A stretch of 64,000 bases of DNA, from NCBI GenBank assembly GCA_033030425.1, contig JAUFSD010000013.1, positions 1,426,001 through 1,490,000 of the forward strand. The letters are read 5' to 3'. Source of the DNA: Verpa conica. Taxonomy: Eukaryota > Ascomycota > Pezizomycetes > Pezizales > Morchellaceae. The translations under genes were made by a program, and so were the position numbers. Each line of letters starts with the position of its first letter. Position 1 is the first letter of the stretch. The notes beneath the pieces were generated by a model. The model saw only the letters and a list, made by a program, of their open reading frames with translations, did not search any database and was not told the origin of the DNA. Of the stretch, positions 51,281 to 62,330 are shown one piece after another.

Positions 51281-54200
51281 TCATCCCCTTTTTTGCTTAC
51301 GGGAAAGTGCAGCAATCCATAGCTGGAGAGGGTTGCTGTTGGTATTACCGGGGATGTCCTTGGCTCCCATCTCGAGATCTCTATCAGTACTAAAAGGAGG
51401 GGTTTCACGCCTGATCTGCCACTGCCACCTTTCTTGGGCCTGTTTCCCCCAATTCTTTGTTTCATACTTCAAGTATCTCTGGGTCTGTGCATCACACCGG
51501 TCAGTATCTTTTTGTGAGCCCACAAGGTGTCAAGGAGCTTCATAATAGTCGTCCTACATACCTGGTACCATTTGAAAAAATACCAAACGAGCATAACGAG
51601 TGCTAGAGAAGGGAGACCGATGGCTGCATACACCCACAAATGTGGATTTTTTTCGTCTTTCGATAAGACGTCCACGTTCATTCCGAATAGGGACTAAAAG
51701 GTATTAGTCTCATGACCCTTAATATAGGGATTTTCCTCTAGGATACCAACCGCGATAAATAGTAATGGTAGAAATATAAACTAGTAGGTACGAAAAATTA
51801 GGATATCAGTGGAGGTAATATGTATATAGAGATACTTACTGTAATCCAACTCAAGCGCCCCATGCTTATTGCCGACCTCGTTGAAATATGGGCGTCATTG
51901 ATCGATGACAGATTAAACTCCTAGAGGGGCATTTAGCAGGCTACGACGGTTTTATTTTTTGGCTGGCTCAAGTGTATTAATACCAACTGGACAGATCTCT
52001 CTGTCCCCTGTTCAAGCTCTTTAAATATACGCATTTTTAGGTTTTCAAGTCTGTTTCCAACATTCTCCATCCTATCTTGTATATTTCTCATACGGTGAAT
52101 CTCAATCTCTCTAAAGAGAGTACTTGAGGAAAAAAGTCTCATAAGCTCCTGGTGACTACTAATATGTGAGTTTATTATCTCTCTCCACTTGTTCCACGTT
52201 TTTGCGTCCCGTAGTATATCCATGATTAATGTCTCACTCGTGCCGTGGTCGCGTAAGATCTTATCGTTCTAGGCGTAATATTTAGTTTCCGTAAAGATTT
52301 ATATTAATCGTGTGTGGGGGATTACAATATCTTCTAGGTAAAGATTGCTCTCTGAAATGATACGATCCCACTCTCTGGACAAGGACTCGAAATTAGCGAC
52401 TACAAAGTCGGCAGCCGATTCAGGATAGCCGATATCGTTGTTCACTGAAAAGAGTACGGATGCTTTGAGATATTTCTTGTCTTCGGTTTCGCCGGAACCC
52501 CCGGTTTGTTGGCCTTTTTTTGGTACCTTTTGAGGAATAGGTTCTGGTTCCATGGCCCAGCAAAATACTCTCTCTTTGAGATTGAGATTATCAGGGTAGA
52601 GTTGGGCATCTAAAAAAATGTCAGCTCTTTTCAAAATAGTAATAATGGGCTCATGGGGATCCAAACCTCTCAAATTCCCAGAAGATGGTATGAAATGAGA
52701 TATAGAGAAACGGAGACTTGCTGTTTAATCCCATTAGCAAACATATAGTATTAGAGCCACTGGGCCTCGGGGGTCCTGAACTTACCGCCGCTCTGTGCTT
52801 GTGAGATTTCTCTTGCTGTTGGTATTTCGTACGACATGCGAGGGAGACGATATATGTGTTTGTCCATATACTCCCACACACATGAGTGGGTCCAATAGGA
52901 GGGGGTACTCAGTCTCTCTATGCAGGGAGTTACCTGGGAGATTTTACATCGATCTGTGAAGCCAAATGCATTGCTTAAACTTTGGTGCACCCAGCTGGGG
53001 AATTTGTTATTGTTGAAGGTGAAACTAAATGCTATTAGATTAATGGTATGAAATATCGTATACGCCAGCTACTTACAACATTCTTGGTGTCTTGCTATTG
53101 TACTTATTTAGGGATCTAAGGTCCCCTAAATGGTCTGCGCCTGCGCCTACGTCTTCGTATGGTTGGAATGATAGTTGGTCGTTCTGATCGCGGAAAAGTA
53201 AGTAGAGTTTGTGTGTTTTATCTTCAGCTTCGTAGGATTTTATGAATAGTTCAGATGCAAGGTCTCTGACAGGCAGGTCCTCCCCGACATCCAAGTGGAC
53301 CTTGGCTAGTTTGTCGATAAGGTCTAGCGGTTTTGAAAGATTCCACCTCTTTAGTTTCTTGAACTCGTGTAGTGCCTCAAGATAGCGATTTTTAGCACTA
53401 GGGGCATCTCCTTCTTCGTAGTTTATATCACCCATCCTGATTACCACCTTCAATAAGCTTTTGTGTTTGGTACTCCATGGAGCGTCACCCTGTCGTTTCA
53501 ATATTTCTTGGAGTGTACGTTTAGCATGGTCTTTCTTCTCAAGGCCTAAGAAGACACCTGCTAAGTGGAACATGCTCTCCAGGGTACTCGGGTGGTGCTT
53601 GCCAATTACTGTCTCTCGTACTTTGATAGTACGGGATCCATATTTTTCTGCATCCGTTAGTTTACCCCACTTCCGGTATGTCGATGCTAGTTTTGCTATA
53701 GCCGTGAGAGTGTCTGGATGGTTCTCTCCCAGTATCTTCGTTCTTTCCTCGATAACTTTAGAGTCGAGGTTTACTGCTTTCTCGAATAGACCTTGTCTCC
53801 GGTATATTGATGCTATGCCTAATACGCTCGTGAGGTAGTCCGGATGATCCTTCCCCAGTACATCCTCCCTCGCCTCCATGGTCTTTGACGCTAATTTTTC
53901 TGCTTCATCTAATCGACCCTGCTTTCGGTATATTGATGCTAGGATTTCCTTACTCGTAAGAGTATCTGGGTGGTCCTCCCCTAGTGCCGTCTTCCTCAAC
54001 TCAGCTGCTTTTAACGCCAGTACTCCAGCCTCCTCTAACCGACCTTGCTTCACGTATGTCGATGCCATATTTGATATGGCCTCTATGGCTAGAATGGAAT
54101 CAATATTACTTTGCGTTTCATGGAGGGCCTTTAAGCCTAGCCACTCGGACTCTTTCAAGTCACCATGGTTTCGTTGTGCGGTTGACATTCCAATAAGTGT

Positions 54201-54653
54201 TTCTTGCGTGGCCGTATTACTGAGTAAAGGAAACTTCCTCCTGCCGGTTAGTGCCTGCTGATAATAGTCGATCGCATCCTTGAAAAGGCCTTGTTTGTTG
54301 AGGACTATGCCAATATTATGGATTATGGATAACCTCCGGGGGTTACCCTCGTCTGGGTATTTCTTTAGGATTTCTTTGTAGTATTCAAGCGCTTCTTTAC
54401 CATACTGGGTTTGTCCGGCGTAGACCTTAGCGAAATTACTGGCCGCATCTAACATCCGGGGGTCTTCTGCGTCGGAACTGTTTGCTTGGTGTTCTAGGAC
54501 TCGAAACAACGGATCCAGTGCCTTGCTGTACTGACCCTTGCTGAGCAAGTCCATAGCATCATTGTAGAGAGTTTCGATCGGCGATCCGCTCGCGGCGCTT
54601 TCTGATACGGATAGCGTCTGCAGCACTTCCTCGTGCTTTTCTTGGTTACCCAT
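51281..54653 (-). CDS. TPR-repeat protein fused to a CorA-like membrane domain
   Basis: Minus-strand exons: 54653-53077, 53024-52786, 52720-52326, 52268-51984, 51920-51840, 51780-51751, 51693-51562 and 51484-51281. They close in one frame of 980 residues. A further 63-nt in-frame intron (52933-52871) is possible and would remove 21 residues. Residues about 25-460 form kinesin-light-chain-type TPRs, including repeats such as ASIYRKQGRLDEAEKLASKT and LGEDHPDTL. The C-terminal part has a CorA-like helical stretch (NRLENLKMRIFKELEQ), then NDAHISTRSAISMGRLSWIT leading into a first membrane segment (FIFLPLLFIASLF). The GMN signature follows at about 873-875, and then a second segment (HLWVYAAIGLPSLALVMLVWYFF). 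CorA proteins are pentameric Mg2+ channels with GMN at the pore mouth. The TPRs suggest a protein-binding or sensing part attached to a channel-like domain. A charged tail of about 70 residues follows. Whether it transports ions is unknown. Confidence 0.82.
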
Positions 54654-56179
54654 CTATGGTCTCCTGTTAGTTAAAAACCTGTACATATCAGATTAAGACT
54701 TACTTGTTCTAGCCAAATCCGTAAATAAAACCTGATACTGGGTCGAGGGTGAGGGCGAGGGGTAAGAAGTTTAAAATCTTCTAAAGCAGATGTAAAGCTC
54801 TCAACTTCTGGACGAGGCTTTCTCTGCGGGGAGTGGGTGAGATTTTGGGTGGGTAATATTAATCAAGGCTTCAGATTACGGCGGGCCGCTAGTTCGTCTA
54901 TTTACAGTAAGATTTTACCAGTACCATGGGACGGTCTCGTGCCGGGAAATGGGTATGGAGCGCTACATAGGGTCTGGGGTAATAAATCTCGGAAAGCCTC
55001 GAAACGCTCGGGGTCACTGGGGGTTCGGGGCCCCAATAGCTCCAAGAGTCTTCTGAAATACAAAGATACTTAGGGTTATGTGGAGACAACATAAATGTAA
55101 GTACAAAATTCTATCTGCTGGGGTCCGTAAACTGCCGAGGCGCAACTCCCCCCTAAGAGCCACCAGGGTCAAAATATATGCCCCAAAAAGTAATTCCCCC
55201 ATTCGGAGAGGTGACTACTCAGCCCCTCCGGTTCTTGTGATAAGAAAGAGACCACCACGTGGGACTTTGACTAGGATTAAGTGTACCCCGCACGCGCAAT
55301 ACCGATTGGGAAGACATGCGCAGAGCTTATAGCCTGGATTGAGCTTTTACCCTATTTGAGGCTGGTACGCCGCATCCAAATTGTTACTGAGGCTTAATGT
55401 AGAAGTGATATACCCAAGCTCAAGGGATCTCAAGTTCAGTGAGATATCCCAGAAAACCCTAATCGTCGACCCTTGTTTCGTGGTCTTTGAGCCAGGTACT
55501 ATAATTTTGCTATTGTGCTCTTAGTATGAGTCGGGGGGTGGAGCCTCTTGGTGAGCCTGTCTTTGACAGTGATAAAGTGATCACAAATTCTGATGGGTAT
55601 AGTGTAACGTTAAACTTATAGTGTGAAATACCATCCTAGAGAAGTATTTCTGAGACTAGGTAATGGACTTAATTGTTATACTGCGGAAATCCCGGAAGGT
55701 AATTAACTCCCTGTAGCCTGGAAATAAACCTAGGCCTTTCTAAATGTAAAAGGCGTAGGGGATAGATATGACAATAAGCTGTGCCCCGGAAATATTAAAT
55801 TCAGTATATTGTTATGTTTCGTCGGTTCGTGAATTTGCTAGCTAACTACTTTTGAGAGCTGTCTAATAGCCAATCGTCTCATCACTGAACCTAATCCCAA
55901 TGTGGGTAGGTCCTAGAATCTAGTATGCAAGGTTTATTAGCTGGTGCTCCGAAGTTTCCACCACCCTAATTAACTATGCCTCTGTATAGGGGGTTGAATA
56001 AATCTTTGTGCTTCATGATATTTTTACCGACTAGCTCTAGCTCTTCTTATTGTATGAGACTTGGGCGGACTGGCCGGAATCGAGTGACTTCTGATGTATC
56101 TTGTATTACGCATCCACTTACGTATGTATATACACCTCTGACCAAGAAAACCTCTTGGGGAGGCTGTTAGGAGTAGGTT
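54654..56179. other. gene-free region between the TPR-CorA gene and the retrotransposon
   Basis: Only short open frames; no domain or repeat recognised. It must hold the promoter of the TPR-CorA gene, but no clear TATA box was found. Confidence 0.4.
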
Positions 56180-56184
56180 AGTTT

Positions 56185-56509
56185 TGTTGGAATGAGTGAC
56201 ACTCTGTGAAGTTAAGTGTGGCGAATACGGGGTGTGGCAACACCGGAGGAATAGAATCCCGGATGGTCCGGCAGGGTAACCAAGCGGGGGAATAGTATAA
56301 CCGACGGAAGGAAATTCTATCCGAGCATCGGAAGAATTGTATGGTAACGGATTGGCTTTTACTTTGTATTGGGATTACGGAATGTTTTTTATGTTAGCGG
56401 ATTTGTAACTATATAAGCAGGCTTCTCCTGCGTCTTTCTTTAGGTATCAATCAAGTTTGTTCTTTAGTTATATCTGTCCTACAGTTTACTCTTAGCCTAT
56501 TGTTTAAAA
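56185..56509 (+). repeat. 5' LTR
   Basis: 325 bp, starting TGTTGGAATGAG and ending TTGTTTAAAA. It begins with the usual TG but does not end in CA. A TATATAAG box at 56410-56417 is the likely promoter of the element's RNA. It matches the 3' LTR except for five substitutions and one single-base indel. Confidence 0.95.
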
Positions 56510-56527
56510 GGTTATGAGCCCGGCTCG
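56510..56527 (+). promoter_or_regulatory. primer binding site, half-tRNA (initiator Met) type
   Basis: GGTTATGAGCCCGGCTCG starts at the first base after the LTR. Its first 12 bases are the reverse complement of the initiator-tRNA-Met anticodon arm (GGGCTCATAACC, with CAT anticodon). It does not match a tRNA 3' end. Drosophila copia is known to prime from a 5' half of initiator tRNA in the same way. Confidence 0.75.
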
Positions 56528-59500
56528 ATAAAAAGCTTCCACTACGCACAAACAATAAGCAACAAGAATATCTATTTGATCCATACCGTTTGAAAACACT
56601 TCGAAACGATGTCCGACAACGAAAGCAACCCCAGCCGTATTCCAACTCTTGCTAAGAAACTCACTGGCAAAGACAACTATCGCAAATGGAGGTTCGAAGC
56701 CGAAGTCGCACTTAAATACTACCGTACGATTGACCTCGTCAAAGGCACCGCCAAAGAACCGGTCGACCCAGGAACGTACGACTCCACCTCCGAAACATCT
56801 GCGGCGGATCACTTAGCGAGTCAGAAAGCCTACAAAAAGGCGTACCGAAAGTGGGAAGGCAAGACCAACTGGGCAGTCTCCTTCATTCTCAACAACATTG
56901 ACGAAGAAGTCAAAGATGTGATCCCCCAAGATGGGAACCCGGCAGTCCTATGGAAAGCACTGGAAGAACAGTTTGATCTTCAAACTGTCACCACACTCTT
57001 CATGACGTTTGCCAACCTCACGAGCCTACAATACTCACCCGAGATTTCGCTCAAAGATCACCTCACCACCTTTGCCAATATATGGCGAACAGTCGTACAA
57101 CAATGTGCGGGAGCCCAGAAGGACGACGCGGACGATTTTGCCTGGCATCTGAAGAACATGACCAAGTCTAACATGTCCAAAAAGAACTTCCTACTTCAAA
57201 CTCTCAGACACGAAAGTCTTGCAAACGTAGTCGAAAACGTCCTCAGCAAAGAGTCCATCACGTTCGCTGAAATACACGACAAACTCATGGCCATTGCCCA
57301 AAATCGGGAAATCTCAGGCCCGGATGCAGGATCTTTCAACGTCAAAAATGGCCAAAAACCGGCGGGAGGAAAACCACCTAGTAGGGATCCTACCAAAGAG
57401 TGCAGCTACTGCAAGAAAAACGGCGACTATTACAAAAACCATACTACGAAGGAATGCAACAAGAAAAAGAAGGCAAAAAAGGAAGCCAAGCAAAATTCAG
57501 CCAATATAAGCGAAATAACAGTAGCATGTTGGGTCATCACTACACCATACGCCTCCTTCATAGATCAATGCTTTATTGACACCGAATACCCCGAATTCTC
57601 CCCCAAGATCAGCGCACCGGAATACGCCAATGAATGGACAGATATGAACTGGGAAAGACCTGCCGACCCCCTAATGGTCACCAAACAAAACAATCACTGC
57701 CTCACAACAACCACTGGAAGACAAGATCAGTGGATCTTCGATACAGGAGCCACCGACCATATGTCAGGAAGAACCTTTGGACCGGTAACAACACAAACAG
57801 GGATGGTCAACGCGGCAGGACACAATATTCCAATTTCCGGAAACAGCACGGCTCGCATTGAGGGATCCATAATGCCAATAGTGCTAACCAAAGTACTTCA
57901 CGTACCCAAACTTGGCAGTACTAATCTTATATCGTGGAGAAGGTTAGCCGAAAAGGGGTTCACAATGGAAGGAAAAGGGAAAGAAATACGCATAATAAAG
58001 GACGGGGTAGTCCAAGGAAAAGTAACCCTAGACGAGCAAAGCCGTCTATACACGCTGGATCAAGCCAAAGTCACGGCAACGGCACTAACAGTTAACAAAT
58101 CCTCTCTCTGGCATCAACGACTCGGCCACCTCCCATCAGACGGGCTAAGGAAGATAAAAAGAATGGTACAAGATCCTCAACTCCTGCCCGACAAGTTTGA
58201 AGGGTGTACAGCCTGTCAGCTAGGGAAAGCCACCAAGTTACCACGAATCCCTAGTACGTCCAAAACATCCAGAATACTGGAGCTAGTCCATTCAGATCTT
58301 AGTGGAAAGCAGTCAACTCAGGCACCAGGGGGGTATCATTACTTTATGTCCCTAATTGATGATTTCTCACGGTTTACCGTAGTCGTTCTACTCAAAAACA
58401 AAAGTGACGCACCAGAAGCCATCAGAAAGTATATCCTAGCAGTAGAAACACAAACAGGCCTAACCGTACAAAGACTTCGAACGGATAATGGGGGAGAGTA
58501 TGTCAACGCCACCCTCAAAGAACTGTTCAGTCAAAAAGGAATCAAACACGAAACAACCGTTCCCTACTCCCATGAGTCAAATGGAGTAGCAGAAAGATTC
58601 AACCGAACCATACAAGACCTAGTCCGAACCGCGGGAGTCAGCTCGGGATTACCACCAAGCCTATGGGGGGAAGCAGTGGCAATGCTAACTCATGTAAAAA
58701 ATCGTCTACCACACTCGTCACTGGAAAGACAAACCCCCTTCGAAGCATATTACAAACGAAAACCAACAATAGGACATCTTCGCTACTTCGGAGAAACGGC
58801 CTATGTTTTTTGTCCACCAGAAACGAGGAAACCAGGGACCAAATTATCCCCAAGAGCAGAAGAGGGTAAAATCTGTGGTTTCGGAGAAAGCCAACAAGAA
58901 TACAGGGTCTATATACCTGCCAGAAAACAGATAGTTCGAAGCAGAGACGTCCGTTTTGAGAAACCTATGGCAAGAAGCAAAGAAGTCACGAATGGCTTCT
59001 TTCCAGCACGACCCTTCTCCTCCTCCTCCTCCTCCTTCTCCTCCTCCTCCTCATCGTCCGAATCGTCATCAGACTCGGAAGAAGAAAAAGAAGCAACCGA
59101 ACCGAGGCAAGAAGAACTGATGAACGCCCCTCAGTTCTCTGATCAAGAATTACCACCTTTACCATCATTAAAACCCGTCAACTTTCCGGGGAGTTTTAGG
59201 GAAAAACAAGAAACGTCAGACGAATCCTCCGAAAGTGACAAAGGAGAAGAAGAAGGGGAAATAACCATGACTTTCGAAGATGAGGATATGGAAGACATGG
59301 GACAAGGACCCTCCACTCCCCCACGGTGGCCACTCGGATCGGAACCACCAAGCGCACCGAGTCACCCGAATAAATGGGTTAAACCAAAAGATGCCGACAT
59401 TCCCCTAGTCAGAAGAAAAGGACAAAGAGAAATTAAGAAACCTGCCCGGCTCGTGGAAGAACTCTTGACAGTTACCTCCTGTCCTACGACCTTCAAAGAA

Positions 59501-60054
59501 GCCATAAATGGCGAAAATAAAGAAGAATGGAAACAAGCCATGGAGGAAGAATACGAGGCACTAATTCTCAACGAAGTATGGGAAGTAGTTCCAAGACCGC
59601 CTCAACCAAAAAAGGTAGTCAAAAGCAGATGGGTGTTTACCACAAAATTGGGACCAAACGGAGAGATCACTCGATACAAGGCACGGTTCGTGGCTAAAGG
59701 ATTCTCTCAAATATACGGAATCGACTACGAAGAAACTTTCTCCCCGGTTTTTCGGTATGAGTCCCTAAGAATGCTATTCGCGATTATGGCATCCCACTCA
59801 GCTAAGTGGGACACACGACAAAGCGACGTAAAAAATGCCTTCTTGAATGGAAAACTAAAAGAAGAAGTATATGTCGAACAACCACTAGGGTACGAAGTAA
59901 AGGGGGGACAAGTACTAAAACTTCGAAAAACCCTCTACGGACTAAAACAGTCACCTCGAGAATGGCACGCCGTGCTATTCAAAGAACTCGAAACTTTAGG
60001 ACTGAAACGAAGCTCCTTCGACCCAAGCGTGTTCATAAATCAAAGTGGAACCCT

Positions 60055-60699
60055 GTGGCGGGGCGGTTGGGATGGTACGGTGAAGCCTAGGCAACGGAAC
60101 GGTGACAGCGACTAAGACGGCGACAATGAACGGTGTTACGACAAAAGATATTACAAGTGAAAAACTCTGTAATATTTCTTTACTAAACAATATAAACAAG
60201 ACGTTGCGTGCCTAAGAAAATCCTCGGGGCGAGGCCCCTCCTTATATGTTCCCCCTCTTTTCCTGCCTACAAAATAACTTTTACACCAAAGAAAACTTCT
60301 CGCTCCGATTCCAAAATCCCCCACTATTTCTGTTGGATATGCCATATCCAACAGAAAGGTATCTTTCCCATACAAACCGCATACAAAGTGTACAAAAGGA
60401 CTTTGGGGGCTCCCGGCAACGTTACGTAAAATCCAAAACTAACAGAATGGGCCGTCGGCCCGAAAAACTTTATTGACAAATACGTTTATCGTTATCTACC
60501 TCGGGTGCGCGAACATAAGCCTTCCCGCGCCTATTATTGCCTGTTTGTAAAAACGTCCCCTCCGCGCGCACTTAATCGACTCGATCGTCTAGTGGGGGCG
60601 AGGTCGAAGGTGACCCTCTTACGGAGGTGTGATCCGGTTTTGGCCTTGTTTCGTGTGACGGTGGCGTGGGTATCCTTGGAGCTGCCCGCGACAAACCCT
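60055..60699. mobile_element. unclassified 645-bp insertion in the copia polymerase
   Basis: The hexamer AACCCT occurs at 60049-60054 and again at 60694-60699. Removing one copy plus the DNA between them restores the frame exactly, so this is an insertion with a 6-bp target duplication. The ends show only a weak inverted match (TGGCGGGGCGG against TGTCGCGGGCAG on the other strand). Inside there is no coding domain. It contains a 14-bp hairpin at 60327-60357. It could be a non-autonomous DNA transposon, but the type is not clear. Confidence 0.75.
60327..60357. repeat. perfect 14-bp inverted repeat with 3-nt loop
   Basis: Arms TTTCTGTTGGATAT and ATATCCAACAGAAA flank GCC. Each arm contains TGTTGGATAT, a word typical of copia LTR ends, in head-to-head order. 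It lies in the middle of the insertion. Confidence 0.9.
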
Positions 60700-61670
60700 A
60701 ATTATAGCCGCCTTCGTCGACGACCTAGGGACTTTCTTCTGCGATATGGCAGAAGACAAGCGAGTGGCCTCGCACTTAGCCAAAACATTTCGAATGACAG
60801 ATGGGGGAAAAATAAACTGGATAGTTGGGATAAAAGTAACGGTCTCCGAACAACAAATAGCTCTGAGCCAATCAGCCTACATCCAACAAGTCCTCGAACG
60901 GTTTGATATGATGGAATGCCGAACGGTCACCACTCCCTTCGAGAATCATGGCTTAATAGCGGCAGAACCAGGAACAGCTACCAGCCTGGAAATAGCACAC
61001 TATCAGGCAATAGTAGGGTCGTTAATGTACGCCGCACTAGGCACTCGACCAGACATAGCATTTGCGGTAACCTTTCTGTCACAATTCTCGTCTAATCCAG
61101 GACCCGAACACACAGTAGCATTGCAAAGAGTACTCCGTTATTTGCGAGGGACTATTCATCAAGCGCTAGTATACCCACGAGCAACCAGCCAGGACATGTC
61201 GCTAAAAGGATTCGCTGATGCAAGCCACGCCTCCGACATGGACTCCCGAAGATCTTTTTCTGGCAACTGTTTTGTACTCAACGACTGTCTGATCACATGG
61301 AAAACCGAGAAACAAAAATCAGTAGCCATCTCGTCAACAGAAGCGGAATACATGGCATTATCGGAGGCTGCCAGACAGATGATGTGGCTAAAAAGAGGAC
61401 TCGACGAACTAGCACTCTGGTCAGAACAAAAACGCATTTACGAACTGTTCGGCGATAACACCGGGTCACTAGCTCTCACCAGAAATCCAGTCTTTCATCG
61501 TCGATCGAAACATATCGAAACGCATTTTCACTATATTCGAGAAAGGTATTTAGCCGGGGATTTTTTACTTTCATATGTACCAACTGCGGACAATGCAGCA
61601 GATTTATTTACTAAGGGACTGGGGCGTTTGAAACATGTAACTTTTCTTAAACAACTTAACTGTCTTGAGC

Positions 61671-61679
61671 AAGGGAGGG
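61671..61679 (+). promoter_or_regulatory. polypurine tract of the retrotransposon
   Basis: AAGGGAGGG directly abuts the 3' LTR, where plus-strand DNA synthesis would be primed. It overlaps the last codons of pol. Confidence 0.8.
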
Positions 61680-62005
61680 TGTTGGAATGAGTGACACTCT
61701 GTGAAGTTAAGTGTGGCGAATACAGGGTGTGGCAACACCGGAGGAATAGAATCCCGGATGGTCCGGCAGGGTAACCAAACGGGGGAATAGTATGACCGAC
61801 GGAAGGAAATTCTATCCGAGCATCGGAAGAATTGTATGGTAACGGATTGGCTTTTACTTTGTATTGGGATTACGGGATGTTTTTCTATGTTAGCGGATTT
61901 GTAACTATATAAGCAGGCTTCTCCTGCGTCTTTCTTTAGGTATCAATCAAGTTTGTTCTTTAGTTATATCTGTCCTCCAGTTTACTCTTAGCCTATTGTT
62001 TAAAA
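61680..62005 (+). repeat. 3' LTR
   Basis: 326 bp, nearly identical to the 5' LTR, with its TATATAAG box at 61906-61913. The gag-pol stop codon lies inside the first bases of this LTR. Confidence 0.95.
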
Positions 62006-62174
62006 AGTTTTACTAAAATCTTGGGGAGCGTAATAAAGGTTTGTGACTGTATAAAAATAAGAACACTTACAAACCACTTCTCTTGCACTAGAATGGTTCA
62101 TTACCGGGTTACATAGGACGAAGCCCCGGTTCTAACTATATCAAATTAGGCTGGATGCCAAGGGCTAGTTTATA

Positions 62175-62330
62175 CAGCACAATGTCTCTATAAGAATTAT
62201 AAGGATATACTGCCAGACCCGACCAAGGGTTACTCTTATGTGTAACAGCTAGTCCCTTCCTATAAGGGCAAATACTTTATGATTATATAGCATTATGCCA
62301 AAACCATATTCTTATGGAATGATTAAACTA
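62175..62330. mobile_element. second MITE-like element
   Basis: 156 bp between TA dinucleotides (62173-62174 and 62331-62332). The left end reads CAGCACAATGTCTC then TATAAG. The right end on the other strand reads TAGTTTAATCATTCC then ATAAG, sharing AGTTTAATC with the end at 15585. The interior is non-coding. One terminal base has changed from the CAG consensus, so it is probably an old copy of the same family as 17649-17818. Confidence 0.45.

Larger units (their letters stand above)
56609..61690 (+). pseudogene. Gag-Pol polyprotein, interrupted in the reverse transcriptase
   Basis: The frame is open from ATG 56609. Gag holds a CCHC-like knuckle of unusual spacing (CSYCKKNGDYYKNHTTKEC, about residue 270). 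Protease has FDTGATDH near residue 378. Integrase has the HHCC start (HQRLGHL ... CTACQLGK, about 500-545) and the D-D-E residues in VHSDLS, RTDNGGEY and NGVAERF. Reverse transcriptase begins near residue 1000 (RWVFTTKLGPNGEITRYKAR, DVKNAFLNG). It is cut after codon 1148 by the insertion 60055-60699, where a stop is met at 60113-60115. After the insertion the same frame continues with the AFVDDL active-site box and an RNase H domain (GFADASHASD, SSTEAEYMALSE) to the stop at 61688-61690. Without the insertion the frame would hold 1,478 codons. No other stop is present. Confidence 0.92.
56180..62010 (+). mobile_element. complete Ty1/copia LTR retrotransposon with nested insertion
   Basis: Two LTRs (56185-56509 and 61680-62005) enclose a single gag-pol frame. 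The bases directly outside them are identical (AGTTT at 56180-56184 and 62006-62010), the 5-bp target duplication expected for copia elements. The LTRs differ at only six places (five substitutions and one 1-bp indel), so the insertion is fairly young. Domain order (gag, protease, integrase, reverse transcriptase, RNase H) defines Ty1/copia rather than gypsy. A 645-bp insertion interrupts the polymerase, so this copy should be unable to move by itself. Confidence 0.95.

Noticed and set aside
60055..60707. Reading the interruption in copia pol as a GT-AG intron
   Set aside because: A GT is present at 60055 and an AG at 60706-60707, but the join shifts the frame and loses the conserved residues before the VDD box. 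The 6-bp duplication model restores the frame exactly.
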